From positions 48,332 to 112,331 of the forward strand of contig NZ_PDDM01000017.1 in NCBI RefSeq assembly GCF_002914585.1: a stretch of DNA of 64,000 nucleotides. The letters run 5' to 3'. The number at the start of each line of letters is the position of its first letter. Position 1 is the first letter of the stretch. Source of the DNA: Pseudanabaena sp. BC1403 (lineage in GTDB: Bacteria > Cyanobacteriota > Cyanobacteriia > Pseudanabaenales > Pseudanabaenaceae). The notes under the pieces are model-generated. The model was given only the letters and a program-made list of their open reading frames with translations, did no database searches and was not told the origin of the DNA. Below are positions 26,806 through 35,175 of this stretch, piece after piece. The position numbers were made by a program, and so were the translations under genes.

Positions 26806-28806
26806 ATGCAGCAGTTACTTTACATCGAGATTCCTACGCCTCAAGTTGCAGCCGTGAAAACATGGCTTCAGTCTGAGTACCAGCCGTCTTTTGGGAAAAA
26901 ATCTGTTGCAAAGCATGGCTTTATCCTCGATAGCCAAAATAGCTCAGGTGCGATCGCACAGTTATCAGTATTTATCTGGACATTACAACGCACTACTTAT
27001 CTGAAAGTATTTCGCTGGTCGGATGAGGTGATGGATGGCGAAAAGGATTTTCTCGATCATTTGACTAAGGCGGCGCGGCAAGCTTTTCCGTATGAGTTTA
27101 AACAGCCTCCAGCGATCGCACCTGATCAATCAATTTTTGAAGCCTTAGCAGAGGAGTATCCGCTTACAGTCAAATTTTTTCAACACATTCCTAATGGTGA
27201 ATATGACCTCAATCGTGTCTATTGGTGGGAGAAGCGCTGGCGCGAAAGTGTGAAATCGCCTGAAACTCCGAAAAATGTGATCTTTACAGAAGCAGGTTCT
27301 TCAAAGCAAGATTTGCAATATGATATTGTCTATTTGGGAGGTGCATTGGGGGCAATCCATGCAGCGATGATGGCGAAATTGGGCTATCGCGTTTGTTTAG
27401 TGGAAAGGATTCCTTTTGGAAGGATGAATCGTGAATGGAATATTTCCCGCGCCGAATTTCAAAATCTGATTGACTTTGGTCTATTCACCAAAGAAGAATT
27501 TGAAAGCATGATTACGGCGGAGTATGTGGATGGATTTAACAAATTCTTTGATAGTAACAATCCACCGCATCTCAAAGCCAAAGTCCTACATACACCCACA
27601 GTTCTAAACATTGCGATCGACACCCATCGCTTATTAGAGATTTGTAGCGAGAAATTACATCAGTATGGAGCAGTGATTTGCGATCGCACCGAGTTTGAGA
27701 AAGTAACTATTAGCGATTATGGCGCGAAAATATTTGCTAAGAATTTAGAAACTGGTGCACCTGTAACGATCACGTCCAGATTAGTAATTGATGCTATGGG
27801 ATCGGCTTCAGCGATCGCGCAACAACTAAATGCAGGTCAAGCCTTTGATAGCGTCTGTCCCACTGTGGGTGCAGTTCTCGAAGGTATTGATAAGCATGTA
27901 TGGGATTCCCAATATGGAGATGTTCTCTTTAGTCATGGCGATATCTCACGGGGACGACAATTAATTTGGGAACTCTTTCCTGCCGAAAAAGATGAACTTA
28001 CAATTTATCTATTTCACTATCACCAAGTTCATCCAGACAATCCAGGTTCTCTTTTAGAAATGTATGAGGACTTCTTTACGATTTTGCCTGAATATCGCCG
28101 TTGTGACATGGAGAAATTAACTTGGAAGAAAGCGACATTTGGTTATATCACAGGACATTACAGCCTCAATGAAGATTCTAAAAAATGTGCCTTTGATCGA
28201 ATTTTAGCGATCGGTGATGCTGCATCATTACAATCACCGCTTGTGTTTACAGGCTTTGGTTCTCTAGTTCGCAACTTGCCTCGATTAGCAACTTTATTAG
28301 ATACTGCGCTAAAGCATGATTTACTCAAAGTGGACGATCTCAATCAAATCAATGCCTATCAGAGCAATATTGCCGTCACATGGTTATTCTCTAAGGGAAT
28401 GATGGTTCCTACAGGAATGTATTTGCCACCAGAGCGGGTTAACTCGATGCTGAACACTTTCTTTGGGTTACTGGCTGATGAGCCACAACCAGTTAGCGAT
28501 CGCTTTATTAAAGATCGACTCAATTGGTTAATGTTTAACCGTCTTGCCCTGATTGCCGCATTTAAAAATCCAAAACTAATTCTCTGGATTTTGGAAATGG
28601 CAGGTACAAAAGATTTATTGAAATGGTTATCTAGTTATGGAGCCTTTACCCGCAGTTCCCTAGCTAATGCTCTATTAGGTGGATGGCTACCACAACTCAT
28701 GCGGAGTTGTCAAACTTGGCTAGAACCGACGAATCCTCGTTTGTGGTTGCGTTTACTAAGTTGGAGTTATGCACTTAATTACTCTGTCGGTAAACCTGTA
28801 GATTAA
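26806..28806 (+). CDS. FAD-dependent lycopene cyclase-like protein, CruA/CruP family
   Basis: 666 aa. An N-terminal region of about 170 residues precedes an FAD-binding Rossmann fold: YLGGALGAIHAAMMAKLGYRV (about 178-198) with ERIPFGRMNREWNISRAEF next. GFNKFFDSNNPPHLKAKVLHTPTVLNIAID and a later GDAASLQSPLVFTGFGSL match the Cru family of carotenoid cyclases. CruA makes monocyclic or bicyclic carotenes in many cyanobacteria, whereas CruP is its weakly active paralogue; I lean to CruP but cannot separate them by eye. It is monocistronic. Confidence 0.8.
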   Translation: MQQLLYIEIPTPQVAAVKTWLQSEYQPSFGKKSVAKHGFILDSQNSSGAIAQLSVFIWTLQRTTYLKVFRWSDEVMDGEKDFLDHLTKAARQAFPYEFKQPPAIAPDQSIFEALAEEYPLTVKFFQHIPNGEYDLNRVYWWEKRWRESVKSPETPKNVIFTEAGSSKQDLQYDIVYLGGALGAIHAAMMAKLGYRVCLVERIPFGRMNREWNISRAEFQNLIDFGLFTKEEFESMITAEYVDGFNKFFDSNNPPHLKAKVLHTPTVLNIAIDTHRLLEICSEKLHQYGAVICDRTEFEKVTISDYGAKIFAKNLETGAPVTITSRLVIDAMGSASAIAQQLNAGQAFDSVCPTVGAVLEGIDKHVWDSQYGDVLFSHGDISRGRQLIWELFPAEKDELTIYLFHYHQVHPDNPGSLLEMYEDFFTILPEYRRCDMEKLTWKKATFGYITGHYSLNEDSKKCAFDRILAIGDAASLQSPLVFTGFGSLVRNLPRLATLLDTALKHDLLKVDDLNQINAYQSNIAVTWLFSKGMMVPTGMYLPPERVNSMLNTFFGLLADEPQPVSDRFIKDRLNWLMFNRLALIAAFKNPKLILWILEMAGTKDLLKWLSSYGAFTRSSLANALLGGWLPQLMRSCQTWLEPTNPRLWLRLLSWSYALNYSVGKPVD

Positions 28807-28821
28807 GACTCAAACCTAAAC

Positions 28822-28872
28822 CAAGAAATATTTTAAAAGCTTTGCATTGCAAAGCTTTTAAAATATTTCTTG
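28822..28872. terminator. 25-bp-arm palindrome after the cyclase-like gene
   Basis: Arms 28822-28846 and 28848-28872 pair exactly about a central T. It lies 16 bp after the stop codon and 25 bp before a copy of the 108-bp three-hairpin element. Confidence 0.65.
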
Positions 28873-28897
28873 TAGTTCCTTTGAGCAAAAATTACTC

Positions 28898-29005
28898 TAA
28901 TACCAAAGCACAAAATGGCTACGCCACTTTGTGCTTTTAAAACCCTTACAGGGTTTGGTTTTCAATTCACAAAAGTGTAACAACACTTTTGTGAATTGGT
29001 ATAAC
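28898..29005 (+). repeat. Three-hairpin dispersed element, copy 1 (108 bp)
   Basis: Starts TAATACCA and ends TTGGTATAAC, short inverted ends. It contains three hairpins: GCACAAA.../...TTTGTGC, AAAACCC.../GGGTTTGGTTTT, and AATTCACAAAAGTGT/ACACTTTTGTGAATT. Two more copies of exactly 108 bp lie at 33,463 and 55,705, and a diverged inverted one is adjacent. No reading frame is present. Confidence 0.85.
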
Positions 29006-29010
29006 ATGTG

Positions 29011-29112
29011 TAATACCAACTATAGAAAGCGTCACTATACTTTCTGTGGTTAAAACCAAAGCCCAGCAAGGGTTTGAACCACTCAAAATGGCAACGCTAT
29101 TTTGAGAATAGG
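29011..29112 (-). repeat. Three-hairpin dispersed element, diverged inverted copy
   Basis: Read on the minus strand it follows the same plan: a CTCAAAA.../...TTTTGAG hairpin, an AAACCCTT..GGG.TTTGGTTTT core, and CACAGAAAGTATAG.../CTTTCTATAG ending in TTGGTATTA. Identity is lower than among the other copies. It lies head to head with copy 1, 5 bp away. The rest of the gap to aroE (29,113-29,200) shows no feature I can support. Confidence 0.6.
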
Positions 29113-29200
29113 CGTAAGTTTTTTCAAAGTTCGTACTAATGCTTAGCCTTTAAGCGAAACATTTGTGTCATAGTTTTTTAATTACGTGAGGTAAGCAACT

Positions 29201-30076
29201 ATGAGCGGGCGCATCTTTGGGACAACTAAAATTTTAGGAGTGATGGGGTTTCCCGTTAGTCATAGTCTTTCGCCTGTGATGCATAATGCCGCGATCGCAG
29301 CTTTGGGACTGGACTATGTGTATGTACCATTTCCGATCGCTGTGGATGATTTACCTACAGCGATCGCTGGTTTAAAAACAATTCAATCGATCCGAGGCTT
29401 TAACCTAACAATCCCTCATAAAGTTGAAGTGATGCCCTTGCTTGATGAAGTCTTGCCGATCGCTCAAGCCGTTGGTGCTGTCAATACTGTTAAGCGAGTT
29501 GGAGATCGCTTAATTGGCACAAATACTGACGTTGCAGGTTTTTTAAATCCACTCAAACAGCTTAACTGCGAATGGGAAAATACGCCCGCCTTGATCCTTG
29601 GTGGTGGTGGTGCGGCTCAGGCTGTAGTTGCGGCTTGCTTAGAATTGGGCTGTTCTGTCATTCATGTGGCGGGACGAGATCCCAAAAAGATGAAAAAATT
29701 TCACGGCTCAATGACCAGCCAACTTCATGATTACAATCTGCGCGTACATCCTTGGACATCAATACCACACTTGCTAGAAGTTGCGGGAATCGTAATTAAT
29801 GCCACACCGATCGGAATGGCAGGCGATCCAAATACACCGATCTCTGAAGAGGAAATGGATCTATTGCCTGATCATGCGATCGCATATGACCTAATTTATA
29901 CACCACGCCCCACAAAATTTTTACAAATTGCCGCCGCCAAAGGACTCAAAACAATCGATGGTTTGGAGATGCTAATTAATCAGGGTGCGATCGGGCTGGA
30001 GTTTTGGTTAGACCTGCCAGTCCCCATTGAGATTATGCGCCAAGCGTTGCACCAGCATCTAGCTACGCAATCCTAA
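29201..30076 (+). CDS. aroE: Shikimate dehydrogenase
   Basis: 291-aa NADPH-dependent enzyme reducing 3-dehydroshikimate to shikimate in aromatic amino acid synthesis. Substrate motif MGFPVSHSLSPVMHNAAI and the catalytic Lys in LTIPHKVEVMP are present, then GTNTDVAGF, the cofactor loop LGGGGAAQAVVAA, and NATPIGM. The C-terminal DGLEMLINQGAIGLEFW is typical. ATG at 29201 has an upstream GAGG. It is monocistronic, behind the repeat-rich gap. Confidence 0.97.
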   Translation: MSGRIFGTTKILGVMGFPVSHSLSPVMHNAAIAALGLDYVYVPFPIAVDDLPTAIAGLKTIQSIRGFNLTIPHKVEVMPLLDEVLPIAQAVGAVNTVKRVGDRLIGTNTDVAGFLNPLKQLNCEWENTPALILGGGGAAQAVVAACLELGCSVIHVAGRDPKKMKKFHGSMTSQLHDYNLRVHPWTSIPHLLEVAGIVINATPIGMAGDPNTPISEEEMDLLPDHAIAYDLIYTPRPTKFLQIAAAKGLKTIDGLEMLINQGAIGLEFWLDLPVPIEIMRQALHQHLATQS

Positions 30077-30129
30077 CATCCCAAAAGGCAAAGCGTCTGC
30101 ATAGCGGGTAATTTGCCTTTTTGGATGTT
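30075..30129. terminator. Bidirectional terminator aroE / PLP decarboxylase
   Basis: 18-bp arms (30075-30092 and 30112-30129) with one mismatch and a 19-nt loop between the convergent stop codons. Confidence 0.6.
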
Positions 30130-30135
30130 GTCTAG

Positions 30136-31494
30136 CTACTGACTTGCGTAGGGATGTAAAACTACGGCTTTGAGAACGCGATCGCCTTTCCATAGTGGTA
30201 AGGATAGCCATAATTTTCCTTCATTAATCCATTGTTGTCGTAGAGCCGAACTACTAAGTTTCGGGTCATTAGATTTGAGGCAAATAATATTTAAAGTTGG
30301 TTCGCAGACGAGTTCTAATTCTGCCGAATCTTCAACCCATTGACGCAGATGATCAGATAGATCAAGCGATCGCTCCACGAGATAACGACAACCCGAAATT
30401 CCCATCGCTTTCAGAGCCATCCATAACTTGAGGCTATCAGTCCGTCTTGTTCCCTGCAAATTAAGATTTCCAAAGTTCAGAGCTTGATCATCCATATAGG
30501 GAAGTTCTCCATCAAAGCCATCAACGAGATGCTGCTTATCTTTGACAATTAGCATTGCACAGGTTCGCGCTACCCAAAGCCACTTTTGCGGATTAAAAGT
30601 CATTGAGTCCGCAAGTTCACAACCTTGAAATAGGGGCTGCAATTTTGGGGTAAAAATACCTGCTCCACCATAGGCTGCATCAATATGAAACCAACAATCA
30701 TAACGTTTAGCAATTTCTCCCACTGATTGAATCGGATCAATTGCCCCTGTTACTGTTGTGCCCGCGATCGCAGCTACAAAAAAAGGATGTTTTCCTTCTC
30801 TAATTGCTTTTTGAATAGCAGATTCCAATTCTTCTAAAATAATTTCGCCACGATGATTTGTAGGAACTCTCACTAAGTTCTCTTTGCCAACGCCAATCAC
30901 ATTCATTGCCTTCTCAAAGGAAGTATGTGCGGCATCAGAAACAAAAGCCATTAAATTGCTGGAATTACCTAAAGCCTTGCTTTGTGGTCGTTTCCAGTTT
31001 CTCGCTAATAATAGTCCTGAAATATTAGCAAGACTGCCACCTGCGGTAAGTGTGCCAAAACAATCAGTTCCCATTCCAAACAGATTACCGAACCATTGCA
31101 TCAATTGCGTTTCCATTTCCGTAAATACGGGAGCGAGTTCATAGCTCAGCATATTGTTGTTAATTGCGGAAACTAGAGCATCTGCCCAGATCGTGATTGC
31201 ACTAGGCACACTATCCATATGTCCCATATAGCGAGGATTCTGAAAGTTGACAGTACGTGGCAAAATCTGCGATCGCACTTCTGCCAATAATTCTAAAAGT
31301 TCCTGCCCTTGTTCAGGAATGAGAATATCAAAAGCAGATTCATCTGTCACAAAGGGCTGATTTTGAGTATCCAAAACTGAATCCACGATCAAATCGACAA
31401 AGGCATATCCCAACTTACGGATATCTTCAAGATTAGAGCGATCGGGATTAAGGAAATGAGAATTAAGGAAGAAATTTTTTTGGGAATCGGGCAT
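30136..31494 (-). CDS. PLP-dependent group II amino acid decarboxylase
   Basis: 452-aa fold-type I decarboxylase. PLP-binding motifs are TAGGSLANISGLLLAR, FHIDAAYGGAGIF (Asp to pyridine N) and the Schiff-base Lys in SMTFNPQKWLWVART. The family includes aromatic-L-amino-acid, glutamate and diaminobutyrate decarboxylases; the substrate cannot be fixed from motifs. The start at 31494 (MPDSQKNFF) is preferred: an upstream in-frame extension to 31611 would run through a hairpin and into the preceding ABC gene. It follows that gene on the minus strand, but the hairpin between them suggests separate control. Confidence 0.88.
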   Translation of the reverse strand: MPDSQKNFFLNSHFLNPDRSNLEDIRKLGYAFVDLIVDSVLDTQNQPFVTDESAFDILIPEQGQELLELLAEVRSQILPRTVNFQNPRYMGHMDSVPSAITIWADALVSAINNNMLSYELAPVFTEMETQLMQWFGNLFGMGTDCFGTLTAGGSLANISGLLLARNWKRPQSKALGNSSNLMAFVSDAAHTSFEKAMNVIGVGKENLVRVPTNHRGEIILEELESAIQKAIREGKHPFFVAAIAGTTVTGAIDPIQSVGEIAKRYDCWFHIDAAYGGAGIFTPKLQPLFQGCELADSMTFNPQKWLWVARTCAMLIVKDKQHLVDGFDGELPYMDDQALNFGNLNLQGTRRTDSLKLWMALKAMGISGCRYLVERSLDLSDHLRQWVEDSAELELVCEPTLNIICLKSNDPKLSSSALRQQWINEGKLWLSLPLWKGDRVLKAVVLHPYASQ

Positions 31495-31522
31495 TGTCGC
31501 AGTTTTCAAAGAAGTAGTTTCT

Positions 31523-31569
31523 AAAAGATCTTTAAAGGCATTGCCATGCAAGTCTTTTAAAGATCTTTT
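31523..31569. terminator. Terminator of the fused ABC ATPase gene
   Basis: 14-bp AT-rich outer arms (31523-31536 and 31556-31569) with an imperfect inner stem, 5 bp beyond the stop codon on the minus strand. Confidence 0.55.
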
Positions 31570-31573
31570 TGGT

Positions 31574-33304
31574 TTAGCTATTGATGTAAGGAATACGTGG
31601 AATTGAAGCAATCAAAGCCTTGGTATATTCGTGCTGAGGATTAGTCAACACTTCTGCGGTACTGCCCTGCTCTACAATTTTACCGCTACGCATCACGGCA
31701 ATGCGATCGCAGAAAAACTGAGCAACAGCGAGATCGTGGGTAATAAAGATATAAGTCAGCTTAAATTCTTGTTTGAGATCGCGCATTAACTGCAAAACTT
31801 GGCTCTGAATCGAAGCATCGAGCATACTCACAGGCTCATCGCAGATGACCAATTTCGGGTTAGTAATCAAAGCACGGGCGATCGCTACTCGTTGCAATTG
31901 TCCACCTGACAAATCTGATGGATAACGTTCGGCTAGTTGCGAGTTCAGTCCTACTTTTTCAAGAATGGCATATACCTTTTCACGAGCCGATTCTAGATTG
32001 GGTTCGATTTTATGAATCAGCAATGGATCGGCGACGCTATGAAATACCGTCATATAAGGACTAAAGCAAGCACGCGGATCTTGGAAAATCATCTGCATCT
32101 GCGATCGCATTTGGCGTAGTTGTTCACCTTTGAGTCTAGTTAGTTCCACGCTATTAAACCGCACGGAACCGCGATCGGGTTTGATCAATTGTAGAATTGC
32201 TCGTCCCGTTGTACTTTTGCCAGAGCCACTTTCACCGATGATGCCAAAGGTTTCTCCTGAGATTATTTCTAAGTCAACGCCATCAACTGCTTTTACTAAA
32301 CCAATCGAAGGATCAACTAATCGTGTTAGCAGATTTCCGCCAGTGACATAATGCTTTTGGAGATGATTTACATAGAGGATTACTCTTGGAGATGATTTTG
32401 GAGGAATCTGAGTTTTTTCAATTACCTTAACTTCTTCACCATCTGGGTTGTCTTCTAAAGTATTCTCTGGAGCATTTTCGGGTATATCTTCTAGAACTTC
32501 CTGATCTTGAACTTCAGAAATATCTTGACTAGAAGATAATATCTCAGGATGAAAATGGAGAACAGAAGCCAGTAAGCTTTGGGTATAGGGATGTTGCGGA
32601 GAACGAAAAATTTGTTCGACAGCTCCAGTCTCCACGATCACACCGTTATACATGACGGCAATGCGATCGCAATATTCAGCAACCATACCAAGATCGTGGG
32701 TGACTAGCAGTAAGCCCATGGATCGACTTTTGCGAAGTTCAGTTAGTTCTTTGAGAATATCTGTGGCAACTGTGACATCAAGACTAGTGGTTGGTTCATC
32801 AGCAATCAATAAAACAGGATTTAGCAGCAACGAAAGGGCGATCGCTACTCTCTGACGCATCCCACCACTAAATTCATGGGGATATTGTTTAGCTCGTGAT
32901 GGATCAATACGAACGGCTTTAAGCGCATCTTTTAGCCGTTGTTGAGCAGATTTGGCTGAGAGCTTAGGATAATGAGATGCTAATACTTCTAAACCATGTG
33001 CCTCTATGCTCATGAGTGGATCGAGTCTTGTCATCGGATCTTGAAATATTAATCCAACCTTTTCACCTCGCCATGTGCCATCTTTTTTCTCGGCAATCGC
33101 TTCACCATCGACACAGACTGTCCCTTCAATGCTGGCATACTTGGGTAATAGCTTAATTAGCGATCGCCCAATCGTTGATTTGCCACAGCCACTTTCGCCG
33201 ATTAAACCTAGCGCTTCACCTGCTTGTAAATGAAAAGTAACGCGATCGACCGCAGGTTCTGCATTGCCATAACGAACAGTCAAGTTTTCGACTTCAAGCA
33301 GCAT
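31574..33304 (-). CDS. Fused two-domain ABC ATPase, dipeptide/oligopeptide type
   Basis: 576-aa protein joining DppD-like and DppF-like halves, as in YejF or GsiA. Half 1 (about 1-255): Walker [12 protein letters not shown], signature FSGGMRQRVAIA, Walker B LLIADEPTTSLD. Half 2 (about 315-576): Walker A GESGSGKSTTG, signature LSGGQLQRVAIA, Walker B LVICDEPVSMLD. An acidic linker of about 50 residues lies between them. The oligopeptide C-terminal motif (HPYTQSLLASV, HEYTKALIASI) ends each half. It would drive uptake of peptides or a similar solute, but no permease or binding protein is in the window. Confidence 0.92.
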   Translation of the reverse strand: MLLEVENLTVRYGNAEPAVDRVTFHLQAGEALGLIGESGCGKSTIGRSLIKLLPKYASIEGTVCVDGEAIAEKKDGTWRGEKVGLIFQDPMTRLDPLMSIEAHGLEVLASHYPKLSAKSAQQRLKDALKAVRIDPSRAKQYPHEFSGGMRQRVAIALSLLLNPVLLIADEPTTSLDVTVATDILKELTELRKSRSMGLLLVTHDLGMVAEYCDRIAVMYNGVIVETGAVEQIFRSPQHPYTQSLLASVLHFHPEILSSSQDISEVQDQEVLEDIPENAPENTLEDNPDGEEVKVIEKTQIPPKSSPRVILYVNHLQKHYVTGGNLLTRLVDPSIGLVKAVDGVDLEIISGETFGIIGESGSGKSTTGRAILQLIKPDRGSVRFNSVELTRLKGEQLRQMRSQMQMIFQDPRACFSPYMTVFHSVADPLLIHKIEPNLESAREKVYAILEKVGLNSQLAERYPSDLSGGQLQRVAIARALITNPKLVICDEPVSMLDASIQSQVLQLMRDLKQEFKLTYIFITHDLAVAQFFCDRIAVMRSGKIVEQGSTAEVLTNPQHEYTKALIASIPRIPYINS

Positions 33305-33393
33305 GTTTTTTTAAGGACTGAGTATCTAAGCATCTCAAGCTAAAATATCATGCTTCAAGACACTTACAGTGCTTTGCGCTAACAGGGCAACCA

Positions 33394-33440
33394 AGATTTT
33401 TGTTAAAAGTGTTGCAAAGCAACACTTTTAACAAAAATCT
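33394..33440. repeat. 22-bp-arm hairpin preceding element copy 2
   Basis: Perfect arms 33394-33415 and 33419-33440 around AAA, 22 bp before the 108-bp element. A homologous hairpin at 55,654-55,700 differs at three paired positions, each with a compensating change. It lies 90 bp upstream of the minus-strand ABC gene start. Confidence 0.75.
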
Positions 33441-33462
33441 TCTGATCTTCTGAGTCAAAAAA

Positions 33463-33570
33463 TAATACCAAAACACAAAGTGGCGCAGCCATTTTGTGTT
33501 TTTAAAACCCTTACAGGGTTTGGTTTTTAATTCACAGAAGTGTTGTCACACTTTTGTGAATTGGTATAAC
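33463..33570 (+). repeat. Three-hairpin dispersed element, copy 2 (108 bp)
   Basis: Near-identical to the copy at 55,705 and similar to that at 28,898. Ends are TAATACCA and TTGGTATAAC. With the preceding and following hairpins it occupies most of the 330-bp gap between the ABC gene and cobQ; nothing coding is seen there. Confidence 0.85.
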
Positions 33571-33606
33571 AGAGAGTTGCGGTGCTTTGCGCCGTAACTC
33601 TCTGTT
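33568..33606. terminator. Terminator of cobQ
   Basis: 18-bp arms with two G-T wobbles around TTT, 29 bp beyond the cobQ stop on the minus strand; it abuts the dispersed element. Confidence 0.55.
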
Positions 33607-33634
33607 TCCACTAAATAGGCAAAAGCTATACATG

Positions 33635-35116
33635 CTAGATATCGAGATAACGATGAATTGCAGTAAGGTCTAGATGTGTTTCTAGTAAGTCTGCCATATC
33701 GTTATAAAGCTTTTGTTGATGATCTTGCCAAGAGATTGAGGCTGACTGATGTTCGGGAATATTTGCCAATCTGGTTAAAGATTGGCGTACAGCAACAGAT
33801 TCAAATAAACCATGCAAATAACTTCCCCATACCCGATCGCATTGCATTCCTTCATCACGAAACTCGCGATCGCCTTGCACTTGCAGCAAAGGTTGAATTA
33901 GCGAAGATTCACTAGCCTCAATTAATTTGGTGACTCCCATATGAATCTCATAGGTCATCCATTTGTCGGTAGATTGCGAACTTTGCCAGAGCGCCTGTAC
34001 CTGACGCACCTGTTTGGTTGCCATAAATTCTGTACTAATTGGTAATAGCCCCAGTCCTTCGACATCTCCTGATGAACCAGCAACACCTTCGCGATCGCAT
34101 AGATATTTCCCCAACATCTGATAACCACCACAGATACCAACGATCGGAACGCCTCGATGATGTGCCGCCAAAATTGCATTTGCTAATCCTGAAGTTCTTA
34201 ACCATTGTAGATCGCTGAGAGTGTTTTTGCTTCCTGGGAGAATAATGATCTTTGCATTGTCTAAATCCGCAATGGTTTTCGCCCAAACGGTCTCTATGCC
34301 TAGATCTAATTGCCAAGGCTGACTATCTTGAGAATTAGACAAATGAGGAAATCTAATCCACGCGATCTTCGCACCCTCACCTTTAGATTCCGCTTCACTA
34401 CATAAACTATCTTCGCTCTCAGGTTGTAGATCTGCGGCATAGGGAAGAACTCCTATATAGGGAAGATGCGGCATATAATCGCGAAAGTGTTTCTCTGCAT
34501 CATTAAACAATCGTAAATCGCCACGAAACTTGTTCACAATAAAGCCTAATCCCAAATCCCTTGCAGTTTCAGGTAGAAGCTGATGCGTACCAATTATTTG
34601 AGCAAATACGCCTCCCTTCTCGATATCCCCAACAAGAATCCAACGTCCTTGCAAATGAACAATCGGGCGTAAATTCACAAGATCACGATGCATGAGATTA
34701 AGTTCTACAGGGCTGCCAGCCCCTTCTAACAGCAAAACATCACAGCGATCGCGCCAATATTCGAGAGAGTCGCGCACAGTCTCCCAGAGCGTTTCGATAT
34801 GTTGATAGTAATCAATTGCCGCGATATGTTGACGAGCTTCACCTAATAAAACTAATTGCGAAGTTCCATTTCCCGATGGCTTTAACAGAATTGGATTCAT
34901 TTCTACGATTGGACGCATCCCACAGGCGATCGCTTGTACTGCTTGCGCTCGACCTATTTCTCCACCTTCCAATGTCACATAGGAATTATTCGACATATTT
35001 TGCGCTTTAAATGGAGCAACTTTAACTCCATTTCGTCTGAGCCATGCCCCTAATGCTGTAACCATCCAGCTTTTGCCAGCATTAGATGAAGTTCCCAAAA
35101 CAGATATGGCTTTCAT
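33635..35116 (-). CDS. cobQ: Cobyric acid synthase
   Basis: 493-aa amidotransferase that amidates four side chains of adenosylcobyrinic acid diamide in cobalamin synthesis, using glutamine and ATP. The N-terminal ATPase part shows VLGTSSNAGKSWMVTALG and KAQNMSNNSYVT. The C-terminal glutaminase part shows ILPGSKNTLSDLQWL, the nucleophile Cys in VGICGGYQMLGKYL and the late His in GSYLHGLFE. The start is divergent from cbiB across only 59 bp, almost all of it a palindrome. Confidence 0.96.
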   Translation of the reverse strand: MKAISVLGTSSNAGKSWMVTALGAWLRRNGVKVAPFKAQNMSNNSYVTLEGGEIGRAQAVQAIACGMRPIVEMNPILLKPSGNGTSQLVLLGEARQHIAAIDYYQHIETLWETVRDSLEYWRDRCDVLLLEGAGSPVELNLMHRDLVNLRPIVHLQGRWILVGDIEKGGVFAQIIGTHQLLPETARDLGLGFIVNKFRGDLRLFNDAEKHFRDYMPHLPYIGVLPYAADLQPESEDSLCSEAESKGEGAKIAWIRFPHLSNSQDSQPWQLDLGIETVWAKTIADLDNAKIIILPGSKNTLSDLQWLRTSGLANAILAAHHRGVPIVGICGGYQMLGKYLCDREGVAGSSGDVEGLGLLPISTEFMATKQVRQVQALWQSSQSTDKWMTYEIHMGVTKLIEASESSLIQPLLQVQGDREFRDEGMQCDRVWGSYLHGLFESVAVRQSLTRLANIPEHQSASISWQDHQQKLYNDMADLLETHLDLTAIHRYLDI

Positions 35117-35120
35117 AATA

Positions 35121-35169
35121 TCGATGATAAGTTTAGTAGGGGCAACGCCCCTACTAAACTTATCATCGA
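35121..35169. repeat. Perfect 23-bp-arm hairpin filling the cobQ / cbiB divergent gap
   Basis: Arms 35121-35143 and 35147-35169 around AAC. Only 4 bp separate it from the cobQ start codon and 6 bp from the cbiB GTG, so both ribosome-binding regions lie in or beside the arms. It cannot be a terminator for either gene. Confidence 0.75.
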
Positions 35170-35175
35170 ATTCCT

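Noticed and set aside
31495..31611. 39-residue N-terminal extension of the PLP decarboxylase
   Set aside because: It crosses a terminator hairpin and overlaps the preceding ABC gene; the ATG at 31494 fits the family.
31574..33304. Two separate ABC ATPase genes joined by a sequencing error
   Set aside because: The acidic linker is in frame and fused two-domain ATPases of this kind are well known.
35117..35175. Cobalamin riboswitch controlling cobQ or cbiB
   Set aside because: The gap is only 59 bp and consists of one simple hairpin; no B12-box or room for the aptamer.
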